From NCBI RefSeq assembly GCF_023667495.1, contig NZ_JAMOZL010000009.1, forward strand, positions 124,001 to 188,000: DNA of 64,000 bases, read 5' to 3'. The stretch is from Dyadobacter sp. MSC1_007. GTDB lineage: Bacteria > Bacteroidota > Bacteroidia > Cytophagales > Spirosomataceae. The notes under the pieces were generated by a model, which saw only the letters and a list, made by a program, of their open reading frames with translations, was not told the origin of the DNA and did no database searches. Below are positions 7,782 to 16,794 of the stretch, one piece after another (the first letter of the stretch is position 1; every line of letters begins with the position of its first letter). Position numbers and translations under genes: made by a program.

Positions 7782-8819
7782 TTACATAGAGGGGTATTTT
7801 CCTTTCAAATAGCCCAGATAACTTTTAAGGTTTCCCCCAAACTTTGTTTCAAACTCTTTCTTGAACGCGTCCTGTTTGGACTTGTATGTTAGATAGCTGA
7901 TAAAGTAGGCATTGTTGGGAAGTTTTCCTTCGGGCCGGCGGTTTTTGTTTGTTAACGTACGCTTGCCGGAAAGAAGTGTATCCAAACCTGTCATGATATC
8001 GGTAATCATATTCATTTTCAGCGAATCTTTCCTTTTGTCAGGCGAAAGATCGGCGCCGAACGTTTTGTAGAGACTATCCAAGCGGCCTGCTCCCCTGAGC
8101 ATGTGGCGGGAATAGGCATCGTTGTATTTTTTGGAATACTCATAAATACGCAACTGCTCAGAGTCCGGGCCGTATTTGTGCTTCAAAAACCGGATAGCTC
8201 CCTGGTCGCCTACAAAACTGGCCAGGTTTTCATTGAGTTCCAGGTTATTTTTTACAAAAAGTGTACCATGTGTAAGCTCATGCAGGATCAGATTGGCCAG
8301 ACTGCCGTCTTTTCGTTTGAGCATACTCGAAAGGATTGGATCTCTCAGGTAACCCAGCGTCGACCAGGCCGAAACCTCACCTATATCTGTGTCCATGCCG
8401 CGCGCAATGAGCTGCTGCTCTTCGGCCACAGCGCGGGTAGAGTCAAAATATCCCTTGTAGGGAAATGTGCCGACGATGGGAAAATGCCATCGGTAAGGCT
8501 TGACTTCATAGCGGCCAGAGGCAGTAATCAGCCATATCAGGGGCTTTCCCTGCTGATCATAAAAGGTGGTGTAATTCTGGGATGGTTCAAGGCCCAGGGA
8601 ATCAACCCCGAATTTTTTGATTTCCTGGATCAGCCGGATGCGGGCTTTCAGTGAATCCGGAAAGGTCTTGTCCTTCAAAAGATCGTCGATATCGCGGACA
8701 TGCATTAATATGCCGAGCTGTCCTTTCGCTTGCAAAAAGCCGTAGGTGAGCACTTCCCTGTAATATATCCCAAGCGAAAGCAGGACGATCAGCAGGGCAA
8801 GCAGTATTTTTTTGATCAC
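7782..8819 (-). CDS. Putative zinc aminopeptidase (COG4324 family)
   Basis: The protein has an N-terminal membrane segment (LLALLIVLLSLGIYY) followed by a soluble domain with the zinc motif HELTH near residue 180. A downstream NENLASFVG segment supplies a candidate third ligand, as in COG4324 predicted aminopeptidases. The frame stays open up to 8888, but the extra 23 residues (rich in P, R and S) precede the membrane segment in an unnatural way. GTG 8819, giving a start of (M)IKKILLALL, is therefore preferred, for about 345 residues. It is likely membrane-anchored and faces the periplasm. It precedes the DUF3108 gene by 13 bases in the same direction. Substrate is unknown. Confidence 0.8.
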   Translation of the reverse strand: MIKKILLALLIVLLSLGIYYREVLTYGFLQAKGQLGILMHVRDIDDLLKDKTFPDSLKARIRLIQEIKKFGVDSLGLEPSQNYTTFYDQQGKPLIWLITASGRYEVKPYRWHFPIVGTFPYKGYFDSTRAVAEEQQLIARGMDTDIGEVSAWSTLGYLRDPILSSMLKRKDGSLANLILHELTHGTLFVKNNLELNENLASFVGDQGAIRFLKHKYGPDSEQLRIYEYSKKYNDAYSRHMLRGAGRLDSLYKTFGADLSPDKRKDSLKMNMITDIMTGLDTLLSGKRTLTNKNRRPEGKLPNNAYFISYLTYKSKQDAFKKEFETKFGGNLKSYLGYLKGKYPSM

Positions 8820-9094
8820 AAGGTATTGGTTTGAGTGTGGACGGCCCGATGGTCTTTGCGGCGTCTTTGCTGATGCAAAAATAGGCAAATGACCGGGATT
8901 TAAATGCTGAGAATCATCGCTGCTGCGCCGCAGGATAAGTAAAATTATCCGCTTGATTATCGTTGTTGAAAAACGGTGTGTTGCCGTCTGTCAAAATGCT
9001 AAAATTTCTTGAAAACTTATGTTTTCCGGCAAGAAACGGGTTGTGCTTTTCAGTAGAATTAGATATTTTTACAAAACAATAAAGACCCATCGGC

Positions 9095-9127
9095 AAGCGG
9101 TTTTTGTCAATCAAAAGCCGCTTTTTT
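9095..9127 (+). promoter_or_regulatory. Terminator-like hairpin in the recA leader
   Basis: AAGCGG plus TTTTTG (9095-9106) pairs with CAAAAG plus CCGCTT (9112-9123) around a 5-base loop, with one G-U pair, and ends in a run of six T. It lies 31 bases before the recA ATG. No plus-strand gene lies upstream between 4564 and here, so it either attenuates recA or ends a short leader RNA. Confidence 0.6.
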
Positions 9128-9158
9128 ATGTACAAACTAAATTTTTGTTATTATTTCT

Positions 9159-10226
9159 ATGGCACAGCCAACATCAGATAAAGACAACAAACTAAAAGCG
9201 TTGCAGACCACGCTCGAAAAGCTCGACAAAGCTTATGGAAAAGGCACTGTAATGCGTTTGAGCGACTCGAAGGTACTCGATATCCCCGTCATCTCGACCG
9301 GCTCTCTGGGCCTTGACCTGGCGCTAGGAGTGGGAGGGGTGCCACGCGGGCGGGTTGTAGAGATATACGGGCCTGAATCTTCGGGTAAAACTACCTTGTC
9401 GATGCACTGTATCGCCGAAGCCCAGAAAAAAGGCGGACTGGCTGCATTCATCGATGCTGAGCATGCCTTTGACCGCTCCTATGCCGAAAAACTTGGAATC
9501 GATACCAGCAACCTGCTGATTTCCCAGCCCGACAACGGTGAGCAGGCATTGGAAATCGCCGAGCACCTGATCAGCAGTGGCGCAGTTGACATCATCGTCA
9601 TTGACTCTGTTGCAGCCCTGGTACCGCGCGCGGAACTGGAAGGCGAAATGGGAGATAGCAAAATGGGTTTGCAGGCGCGTTTGATGTCGCAGGCGCTTCG
9701 TAAGCTAACCGGGGTCATCAACAAAACAGGATGCTGCTGCATTTTCATCAACCAGCTTCGTGAGAAGATCGGGGTCATGTTTGGTAATCCTGAAACAACT
9801 ACGGGCGGTAATGCATTGAAATATTATGCATCGGTTCGGCTGGATATTCGCCGGGTAGGACAGATCAAGGAAAGCGCTGACGCGATCCTGGGTAACCGCA
9901 CGCGGGTTAAAGTGGTGAAAAACAAAGTAGCGCCACCTTTCAAAGTTGTGGAATTCGATATCATGTATGGAGAAGGCATTTCCAAGGTAGGAGAGATCAT
10001 CGATCTTGCAGTGGAGCTGGATATCGTTAAAAAATCGGGTTCATGGTTTAGCTATGACGGAAACCGTCTGGGACAAGGCCGTGATGCGGTTAAAGCCTTA
10101 ATTAAGGACAATCCTGAATTGATGGATGAGCTGGAAGCCAAAGTGCGGGCAAAGGTCAACAACGAGCCAGACGTATTGATCGATACCAGCGAACCTAATG
10201 TAGTTGATGAAGGGAGTCCGCTATAA
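9159..10226 (+). CDS. recA: Recombinase RecA
   Basis: RecA forms ATP-dependent filaments on single-stranded DNA, drives homologous pairing and strand exchange, and stimulates LexA self-cleavage where a LexA exists. The 355-residue protein is full length. It shows the Walker A motif GPESSGKTT (about 69-77), IDAEHAFD (the Walker-associated glutamate region), IVIDSVAALVPRAELEGE, and the L2 loop region INQLREKIGVMFGNPETTTGG. The C-terminal tail is acidic, as usual. The start ATG follows a short leader with a terminator-like hairpin. The gene converges on the ChlI-like ATPase gene across a strong bidirectional terminator. Confidence 0.99.
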   Translation: MAQPTSDKDNKLKALQTTLEKLDKAYGKGTVMRLSDSKVLDIPVISTGSLGLDLALGVGGVPRGRVVEIYGPESSGKTTLSMHCIAEAQKKGGLAAFIDAEHAFDRSYAEKLGIDTSNLLISQPDNGEQALEIAEHLISSGAVDIIVIDSVAALVPRAELEGEMGDSKMGLQARLMSQALRKLTGVINKTGCCCIFINQLREKIGVMFGNPETTTGGNALKYYASVRLDIRRVGQIKESADAILGNRTRVKVVKNKVAPPFKVVEFDIMYGEGISKVGEIIDLAVELDIVKKSGSWFSYDGNRLGQGRDAVKALIKDNPELMDELEAKVRAKVNNEPDVLIDTSEPNVVDEGSPL

Positions 10227-10241
10227 TAGTTTAATTAAGAT

Positions 10242-10282
10242 ATAACAAAAAATGCCCTGCTTTACAGGGCATTTTTTGTTAT
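10242..10282. terminator. Bidirectional terminator between recA and the AAA+ gene
   Basis: A perfect stem of 18 bp (10242-10259 and 10265-10282) with a 5-base loop has A-runs on the left and T-runs on the right. It can therefore work for both convergent genes. Confidence 0.93.
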
Positions 10283-10296
10283 CAATATATTAACCT

Positions 10297-11832
10297 TTAA
10301 AAAGGTTTGCGATCATCGTCGTCCTCGTCAAAATCATAATCCTCATCGCCAGGGCCAGAAAACATGCTGCTGACAAGGTCCTGGAATTTCATGCCCTGAT
10401 CCAGTGATTGTTTGCCTACCAGCGAGAACTCGGCCATGCCGTGCAATGCGAATTCCATCATAAAAAGTTTTTCTTCGGCGCTGTTATAAGCGCTGAGCAT
10501 GTCTACAAAGTCGTCCAGACCTTCGATGGTTTTCAAACGGGCCATGTATTCCCGGTCGGTCATATCGCCGGGCATTTCCATTTCATTGCCCGCGCCAAAC
10601 CACTCTACAACTTTCGCGTAGGGATTGATCTTGCTCTTTTTGCTTTTCTCGGGATCGGGGAAAAAGCCTAGAAACTGGGTACGGATCGCCTTGCCGATCA
10701 GGTTCTGCGCCACGATCACAGGTCCTTCCACTTCGCCTTCATAAACCAGCTCAACCTTACCGCAAATCGCTGAGACAACGCCGTAAAGGTCGGAAATGCG
10801 CACGTGCGTGGAGGTTTCGCCATTGATCAGCGCACGCCGTTCGGCGGTGCTCAAAAGGCTTTCGTAAGCAGAAATCGTCAGGCGCGCAGACACGCCGCTT
10901 TTGCTGTCGACATATTCGCTTTCCCGGGCCTCAAATGCGATCTGCTCAATGAGCGTTTTGGCTAGCTCATTGACCTTCACCAGTGTTTTCTGCTCTTCCT
11001 TCACAATTGCTTCCTGCTCGGTAATGCGCTTTCCGGTCTCAATCGTCTTGGGATAGTGGGTCACGATCTGGCTTTCGATCCGGTCTTTCAAAGGCGTTAC
11101 GATGCTTCCTCGGTTGGTATAATCCTCTGGGTTAGCCGTGAAGATGAACTGGATATCCAGTGGCAGCCGCAGCTTGAAGCCGCGGATCTGAATGTCGCCT
11201 TCCTGCAAAATATTAAACAATGCCACCTGGATACGCGCTTGCAGATCAGGCAGTTCGTTAATGACAAAAATGCCGCGGTGCGAGCGTGGGATCAGCCCGA
11301 AATGGATCACGCGCTCATCCGAATAAGGCAGCTTCAATGTCGCGGCCTTAATCGGGTCGACATCCCCGATCAGATCGGCGACCGAAACATCGGGGGTTGC
11401 CAGTTTTTCGGTGTACCGCTCATCGCGGTGCAGCCAGGCTATTTCCGTATGATCGCCGTGTTCTGCGACCATATCCTTGGCATAGCGCGAGAGTGGCGCC
11501 AGCGGATCATCATGCAGCTCCGAATTTTTGATATAGGGAATGTATTCATCGAGCAGATTGACCATCATACGCGCAATGCGCGTCTTGGCCTGCCCGCGAA
11601 GGCCCAGGAAATTGATGTTGTGCATCGACAGGATGGCCCGCTCAACGTCGGGGATAACCGTCTCCTCATAACCCCAAATGCCCGGAAAGATATTCTCTTT
11701 GTTTTTGATCCTGGTAATAAGGTTGTCTCTGAGTTCCTGCTTGATGGAACGCGACTGATAACCTGTTCTTTTTAATTCCCCGAGCGTATGGATGCCCAAT
11801 AGTTCCGAGCTTGTAAGCTTTGAGTAAGTCAT
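10297..11832 (-). CDS. Magnesium-chelatase subunit I-like AAA+ ATPase
   Basis: The 511-residue protein belongs to the ChlI/MoxR branch of AAA+ ATPases: a Walker A-like GLRGQAKT at 77-84, a Walker B region GIFVINELPDL around 187-197, sensor 1 FTANPEDY and an arginine-bearing LKDRI segment. In chlorophyll makers ChlI inserts magnesium into protoporphyrin. In non-photosynthetic Bacteroidota the gene occurs without ChlD/ChlH, so a chaperone-like or metal-insertion role is only inferred. The Walker B aspartate is replaced by asparagine (I-N-E), while the following glutamate is kept. The C-terminus is very acidic (DYDFDEDDDD). It follows rny by 14 bases on the same strand. Confidence 0.85.
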   Translation of the reverse strand: MTYSKLTSSELLGIHTLGELKRTGYQSRSIKQELRDNLITRIKNKENIFPGIWGYEETVIPDVERAILSMHNINFLGLRGQAKTRIARMMVNLLDEYIPYIKNSELHDDPLAPLSRYAKDMVAEHGDHTEIAWLHRDERYTEKLATPDVSVADLIGDVDPIKAATLKLPYSDERVIHFGLIPRSHRGIFVINELPDLQARIQVALFNILQEGDIQIRGFKLRLPLDIQFIFTANPEDYTNRGSIVTPLKDRIESQIVTHYPKTIETGKRITEQEAIVKEEQKTLVKVNELAKTLIEQIAFEARESEYVDSKSGVSARLTISAYESLLSTAERRALINGETSTHVRISDLYGVVSAICGKVELVYEGEVEGPVIVAQNLIGKAIRTQFLGFFPDPEKSKKSKINPYAKVVEWFGAGNEMEMPGDMTDREYMARLKTIEGLDDFVDMLSAYNSAEEKLFMMEFALHGMAEFSLVGKQSLDQGMKFQDLVSSMFSGPGDEDYDFDEDDDDRKPF

Positions 11833-11846
11833 GTAGTGATGCTGGA

Positions 11847-13418
11847 TTAACGCGCATAGGCCACCGACCGCATTTCACGGATAACAGTGATCTTGATTTG
11901 CCCTGGGTACTGCATTTCTTTTTCGATTTTTTGCGAAATATCAAACGAAAGCATACCTGCTTTTTCATCCGAAACATTGTCGGCATCGATGATCACGCGT
12001 AATTCTCTTCCCGCCTGGATCGCGTAGCATTTTTCAACGCCGTCAAAAGATAGTGCCAGATTTTCCAAATCGCGCAGACGCTGGATATAAGACTCCATCA
12101 TTTCGCGGCGTGCGCCTGGTCGCGAGCCTGATATCGCGTCGCACACCTGAATGATCGGAGAGAGTATGCTCGTCATCTCAATCTCATCGTGGTGAGCTCC
12201 GATCGCGTTGCAAACCTCTGGGTTCTCTTTGTATTTCTTGGCAAGCTCCATGCCCAGGATAGCATGCGGAAGGTCTGATTCTTCGGGCCATACCTTGCCA
12301 ATATCATGCAGCAGACCCGCGCGTTTGGCCAGTTTGGTATTGAGTCCCAGCTCGGATGCCATCGTAGCGCAAAGCTTGGCCACCTCCCGGGAGTGTTGCA
12401 ATAGGTTCTGCCCGTATGAAGAGCGGAAGCGCATGCGTCCGATCATTTTTACAAGCTCGGGGTGCAGGCCATGGATACCCATATCGATCACTGTCCTTTC
12501 GCCGATCTCGACGATCTCATCGTCGATGTTTTTGCGTGTTTTGGCAACAACTTCTTCGATTCTTGCCGGGTGGATCCGTCCGTCCTGCACCAGGCGGTGC
12601 AGGGAAAGGCGCGCGATTTCCCTTCTTACTGGGTCAAAGCCCGAGATCACGATTGCTTCGGGAGTATCGTCTACGATGATTTCAACACCGGTTGCTGCTT
12701 CCAATGCACGGATATTGCGCCCCTCGCGACCGATGATCTTTCCTTTAATATCGTCGTTTTCAATATTGAATACCGAAACACAGTTTTCGATGGCATGTTC
12801 TGCTGCGGTGCGCTGGATGGTTTCGATAACGATCTTCTTGGCTTCCTTGGTAGCAGTCAGCCTTGCCTCTTCCATGGCGCTTTTCACGTAAGATCCCGCG
12901 CGGGTGTCAGCTTCTGCTTTCAGGGCGTCTATCAGCTGCTCGCGCGCCTGGTCGGCAGTAAGGTTAGCTATTTTTTCAAGCTGGGTGACTTGTTGTTGCA
13001 GTGATTTTTCAGCTTCCTCGCGGCGTTTGGTGGCCGTTTCAAGCTGTTGGCTAAGGGTGGTTTTGAGCGTTTCCAGCTCGTTTTCGCGGCGTTTGTTCTG
13101 CTCCATGCTTTGGTTCAGGGTTTGCTCGCGTTGTTTGAGCTTCTGTTCGTTGCTTTGCAGAATGCCCCGTTTTTTATTGGCGTCTTCTTCGAATTCTGTT
13201 TTAAGGCGGAGGTACTTTTCTTTTGCTTCCAGGATGCGGTCTTTTTTGATGTTTTCAGCAGCTACTTCCGCATTTCTGAGAATTTCGGCGGCGCGTTCCT
13301 GGGCCTCTTTTTCTTTTTGGTCAAAGGATCGCTGAAAAATGTACTTACCTGCGAAGATACCCACCCCTACGGCGATAATATCGGACAGGATGACGATGAA
13401 GAACAAAGAATTTGACAT
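11847..13418 (-). CDS. rny: Ribonuclease Y
   Basis: RNase Y is a membrane-bound endoribonuclease that starts mRNA decay. The 523-residue protein has the full architecture: an N-terminal membrane helix (about 3-25), a long charged coiled coil (30-200), a KH RNA-binding domain with GKIIGREGRNI near 226-236, and an HD hydrolase domain with LLHDIGKV (HD at 371-372) and a conserved QHSREVA upstream. Length is typical. It lies in a block with pheT, a coiled-coil protein and zapA upstream and the AAA+ ATPase downstream, all on the minus strand. The 120-base gap to zapA may hold its own promoter, but none fits the consensus well. Confidence 0.97.
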   Translation of the reverse strand: MSNSLFFIVILSDIIAVGVGIFAGKYIFQRSFDQKEKEAQERAAEILRNAEVAAENIKKDRILEAKEKYLRLKTEFEEDANKKRGILQSNEQKLKQREQTLNQSMEQNKRRENELETLKTTLSQQLETATKRREEAEKSLQQQVTQLEKIANLTADQAREQLIDALKAEADTRAGSYVKSAMEEARLTATKEAKKIVIETIQRTAAEHAIENCVSVFNIENDDIKGKIIGREGRNIRALEAATGVEIIVDDTPEAIVISGFDPVRREIARLSLHRLVQDGRIHPARIEEVVAKTRKNIDDEIVEIGERTVIDMGIHGLHPELVKMIGRMRFRSSYGQNLLQHSREVAKLCATMASELGLNTKLAKRAGLLHDIGKVWPEESDLPHAILGMELAKKYKENPEVCNAIGAHHDEIEMTSILSPIIQVCDAISGSRPGARREMMESYIQRLRDLENLALSFDGVEKCYAIQAGRELRVIIDADNVSDEKAGMLSFDISQKIEKEMQYPGQIKITVIREMRSVAYAR

Positions 13419-13539
13419 TTCAATAATGGTTATATATAGTTGGTTTTACCGACTACACCGCGTTGAAATGCCGAAAATGGAAGAAATTGAAAGTATATTT
13501 AGAAGATGCTGTAAAATTAAGGGTCAGGTTTGATACCGA

Positions 13540-13851
13540 TCAGTTTTCAATAGCCTCGGCGATGGTCTCGTCCAGTTTTTCCACTCTGCTTTTGAAAGCC
13601 AACACCAGATTGTCCATTTGTTCCTGGTTCCTTTGCAATGCAACCAGGCATTCAATAGAAGTCAATGCAATTGCTTCTATATCACCGTACACTTTCCCCT
13701 TTAATTTATGCTGTTGCACTCGCTGCATGAACACCTCATACCCATCCCTGTAAAATTTCTCCTGATCCGCCGGAACGCTCAGTTTGAAACCTCTGTCCAG
13801 CAGTTTTATAAAGACAGAAACGTCTGGATTAGGTATGCTATTTTTTTTCAT
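13540..13851 (-). CDS. zapA: Cell division protein ZapA
   Basis: A 103-residue ZapA family protein. ZapA binds FtsZ and bundles protofilaments at mid-cell. Seen are the N-terminal beta-rich region with VFIKLLDRGFKLSVP, the Y-R-[DE]-[GA]-like helix start, and a C-terminal helix with long heptad character (ALQRNQEQMDNLVLAFKSRV). It overlaps the upstream coiled-coil gene by 4 bases (ATGA), so the two are translated together. The order pheT, coiled-coil protein, zapA, rny is common in Cytophagales and supports the call. Confidence 0.9.
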   Translation of the reverse strand: MKKNSIPNPDVSVFIKLLDRGFKLSVPADQEKFYRDGYEVFMQRVQQHKLKGKVYGDIEAIALTSIECLVALQRNQEQMDNLVLAFKSRVEKLDETIAEAIEN

Positions 13852-14192
13852 AAGGTATCTTCAAGCAATTCTATGCACTTATCGATCTCCTGGATATATC
13901 TTTCAACTGATTCTTTCAGCTCGGCAATTGCGCCTGTTGGTGTCAGTTTACTAGTGACAAGTTTAGCGAAACTTTTAGACTTATTAAAGTCTTTTTCCAA
14001 AGTAGTGTATTTTTTCCTTATTTCTTTCGCTTCTTCCTTGAGCTGGGTATTGGCTGCCCGCAATTCGGCATTTTCGCGCTGCAGCTCTGATATTGACCAG
14101 CTTAATTTCTCTTTGTGGTTGATCAGGATCCCGAGTTTTTTCTCAAGGTCGGACAGCTTGTGTTCGATAATGCGTTCAATGCCCTTTTCCAT
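13848..14192 (-). CDS. Small coiled-coil protein, probable ZapA partner
   Basis: A 114-residue hydrophilic protein that is nearly all coiled coil from residue 5 to 80 (KLSDLEKKLGILINHKEKL, then ELQRENAELRAANTQLKEE). A short linker with LTPTGAIAEL precedes a final helix. No enzymatic motif is present. Its 4-base overlap with zapA and position between pheT and zapA suggest a divisome scaffold similar in role to ZapB, but sequence homology to ZapB cannot be judged by eye. It starts 36 bases after the pheT stop. Confidence 0.8.
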   Translation of the reverse strand: MEKGIERIIEHKLSDLEKKLGILINHKEKLSWSISELQRENAELRAANTQLKEEAKEIRKKYTTLEKDFNKSKSFAKLVTSKLTPTGAIAELKESVERYIQEIDKCIELLEDTL

Positions 14193-14228
14193 TTTCTAAC
14201 CTAAAAAACCTAAAAAGAAAGACTGGTA

Positions 14229-16658
14229 TTATTTTCTGATGACAGCCTCAAACTCCCTTTCATAAGCTGCAATGAGCCGCTGCATGGTTTTGTCGATCAC
14301 TTTATCGGTCATCGTTTGCTGATCGTCCTGCAAAATGAAGCTGATCGAATAGGATTTCTTCCCTTCCAGGTTAGCGCCTTCATAAACGTCAAAGACATTC
14401 ACCGAACGCAGCAACTGCCGCTCTGTTTTGTATGCAGCCTGGCGAAGCTCTTCAAAAGTGATTTTTTTCTCAACAACCACCGAAAGGTCGCGGCGCACCT
14501 CGGGGAACTTGGCCACTTCCCTGTATTGGACAGCCGCGCTGTACTGACGCAGCAGGTAATCCCAGTCAAAATCCGCGTAGTAGACCCCAGCTTTCAGGTC
14601 GAGCTTTTTGGCTACCGATGCATTGAGCAAACCAAAGGAAACAACAGGCTTTTTATTGGCTAAAAGCGTCAGCCCGCTTTTGAAAATAGCCGCATCAGCC
14701 GGCTGCTTGTCGACATGCTTTATTTTAAGGGCAGTCAGCACCTGGTTTACATATGCGGCAAGGTCATGGAATGTCACCTCACGGGACTTTTCAAACCAGG
14801 TTTCTGCCTGGATATTGCCAGTCAGGAAAACAGAGAGTCTTTCCTTTTCAATGTATTTACCCTCTGTCAGGTGGTATGTTTTGCCAAATTCGAACAGTTT
14901 CAGATCGCGCTGGCGGCGGTTGCTGTTGTAGGCGATCACTTCCAGGCCTGAGAAAAGCAGCGTCTGGCGCATGACAGAAAGATCTTCGCTAAGATAATTC
15001 AGGATTTTGACCGGGGCGCCTGCTAGGCTTTCGGCAATAGAGGCCTGGTATTCGGGTTTTGTCAGCGAATTGTTGATCATCTCATTAAACCCGTTGGCAG
15101 CCAGCAGTTCAGCTGCTCGCAGTTTGAGCTTTTCAGGATCATTGATTGGGAAATCCGAGAGGTAATCAGAGCTCAATGCGCTGGAAAGCTCTACCTGGCC
15201 AAAACCGTAAATCCTTAATATTTCCTCGATCACGTCGGCCTCGCGCTGTACGTCCACGCGGTAAGGTGGCACAATCGCTGTAAAAGTGGCTTCCGTCTGG
15301 TCAGTCACCCGGATATCCAGGCTTTCGAGAATGCTTTTGATCAGCTCTTTTTCTAAGGATTTTCCGATTAACCTATCGATATTCTTATACTTCATGTTCA
15401 CCTTGAAATCCACGATGGGTTCGGGGTAAATATCGATGATCTCAGATGAGACAGTCCCGCCCGCGATTTGCCTGATGAGCAGCGAGGCCCTTTTCAGCGC
15501 ATAAAGCGGCATGTTGGGATCCGTGCCGCGCTCAAAGCGGAACGAAGAGTCTGTTTTCAATGCAAACCGCTGGGCGGTTTTGCGCACCCACACAGGGGAG
15601 AAATAAGCGGATTCCAGGAAAATAGAAGTCGTCTCGCTTGTCACACCCGACGTAAGACCGCCGAAAACACCGGCAATGCACATCGGCTCGGGCTGGCCGT
15701 CGTGGCCGGCATTGCAGATCATCAGATCACTGGCCGAAAGCTTTCTTTCAACCCCGTCCAGGGTCACAAAGCTCGTGCCTTCCGCCAGCGTTGTGACAAT
15801 GACCTTGCCGCCAGTGATTTTATCTGCATCAAATGCATGCATGGGCTGGCCAAGCTCGTGGCATATATAATTGGTAATGTCAACGATGTTGTTGATCGAG
15901 CGGATACCGATGGTTTGCAGACGTTGTTTGAGCCATTCGGGTGATTCTGCGACGGTAATGCCCGAAATAGTCAAACCGGCGTATCGTGGGCAAGCTTCAA
16001 AATTAAGTACTTCAACAGGAATAGGTAGCTTTTGACTATCTACTTTGAAGTTCTCAACGGAAGGCAATTTGACCGGCTGGCCCAGGACCGCTTTCAGATC
16101 GCGCGCTACCCCGTAATGGGAGGCAGCGTCGGCACGGTTGGGCGTGAGCCCTATTTCGATCAAATAATCCGATGAGATGCCAAAATACTCGCTGGCCGGC
16201 GTGCCATTGGCTAGCTGGGTGTCCAGCACCAAAATGCCCTCATGAGAGGTGCCTACGCCCAGCTCATCTTCGGCGCAGATCATGCCCTCAGAGAGTGCGC
16301 CGCGTATTTTTGATTTTTTCAGCACGAGCGGCTGCTCGCTGCCGGTGGGGTACAATGTGGCCCCTACCATCGCTACGATCACTTTCTGACCGGCTGCTAC
16401 GTTGGGCGCCCCGCAAACAATGGACAGAGGCGCATCACCGCCTACGTCCACAGTCGTCAGGCTCAACCGGTCCGCTTCCGGGTGTTTTTCACAGGTCAGC
16501 ACCTGGCCGATGACTACGCCCTGCAAGCCGCCTTTAATGGATTCGATCTCTTCAATGCCTTCTACTTCCAGCCCGGTCGCTGTCAGCAGTTTCCCGATCT
16601 GCTCGGGTGTCTGGTTAATTTCGATTAATTCTTTAAGCCACTTATAGGAGATCTTCAT
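14229..16658 (-). CDS. pheT: Phenylalanine-tRNA ligase beta subunit
   Basis: PheT forms the alpha2beta2 synthetase with PheS and charges tRNA-Phe. The 809-residue protein has the full bacterial set: the N-terminal MKISYKWLKELIEI region, an OB-fold tRNA-binding domain (about 40-150), B3/B4 editing domain (about 210-390, with GRYAGLTI-like CPRYAGLTISG at its start), B5 domain (about 410-480), catalytic-like core and C-terminal FDX-ACB anticodon-binding domain (about 715-808, with FPEVRRDLSVVV). pheS is not adjacent. A -7 box lies 56 bases upstream. It heads the minus-strand block with zapA and rny. Confidence 0.98.
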   Translation of the reverse strand: MKISYKWLKELIEINQTPEQIGKLLTATGLEVEGIEEIESIKGGLQGVVIGQVLTCEKHPEADRLSLTTVDVGGDAPLSIVCGAPNVAAGQKVIVAMVGATLYPTGSEQPLVLKKSKIRGALSEGMICAEDELGVGTSHEGILVLDTQLANGTPASEYFGISSDYLIEIGLTPNRADAASHYGVARDLKAVLGQPVKLPSVENFKVDSQKLPIPVEVLNFEACPRYAGLTISGITVAESPEWLKQRLQTIGIRSINNIVDITNYICHELGQPMHAFDADKITGGKVIVTTLAEGTSFVTLDGVERKLSASDLMICNAGHDGQPEPMCIAGVFGGLTSGVTSETTSIFLESAYFSPVWVRKTAQRFALKTDSSFRFERGTDPNMPLYALKRASLLIRQIAGGTVSSEIIDIYPEPIVDFKVNMKYKNIDRLIGKSLEKELIKSILESLDIRVTDQTEATFTAIVPPYRVDVQREADVIEEILRIYGFGQVELSSALSSDYLSDFPINDPEKLKLRAAELLAANGFNEMINNSLTKPEYQASIAESLAGAPVKILNYLSEDLSVMRQTLLFSGLEVIAYNSNRRQRDLKLFEFGKTYHLTEGKYIEKERLSVFLTGNIQAETWFEKSREVTFHDLAAYVNQVLTALKIKHVDKQPADAAIFKSGLTLLANKKPVVSFGLLNASVAKKLDLKAGVYYADFDWDYLLRQYSAAVQYREVAKFPEVRRDLSVVVEKKITFEELRQAAYKTERQLLRSVNVFDVYEGANLEGKKSYSISFILQDDQQTMTDKVIDKTMQRLIAAYEREFEAVIRK

Positions 16659-16713
16659 GCGAATGCTTTAATAAAAATAAATTCGGCCCGGGCGACAGCC
16701 GGCGCGGCCTTTG

Positions 16714-16721
16714 CAAAATTA
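16714..16721 (-). promoter_or_regulatory. -7 element for pheT
   Basis: Read on the minus strand the bases are TAATTTTG, an exact TAnnTTTG match, 56 bases before the pheT ATG. No good -33 TTG was found at the expected distance. The leader between is GC-rich and may fold. Confidence 0.5.
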
Positions 16722-16794
16722 ATGATTTAGTTTAAACCGTGCCTTGCCAGCGGCCAAACGGCTCATTTTTTATACGGCCGATAAGGGTAAGGGC

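Noticed and set aside
8914..9135. 73-codon minus-strand frame between the aminopeptidase and recA
   Set aside because: It overlaps the recA leader hairpin and has no recognisable protein features.
11056..11775. 239-codon plus-strand frame opposite the AAA+ ATPase gene
   Set aside because: It is the antisense shadow of a well-supported gene and shows no domain pattern.
12208..12891. Long plus-strand open frames (227, 180 and 143 codons) opposite rny
   Set aside because: They mirror the coiled-coil and KH region of rny on the other strand, have serine- and arginine-rich low-complexity content and no family motifs.
13419..13539. Possible 6S RNA next to zapA
   Set aside because: The gap is only 121 bases and shows no long hairpin with a central bubble.
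15468..15944. 158-codon plus-strand frame opposite pheT
   Set aside because: Antisense of a core gene with complete domains; no motifs of its own.
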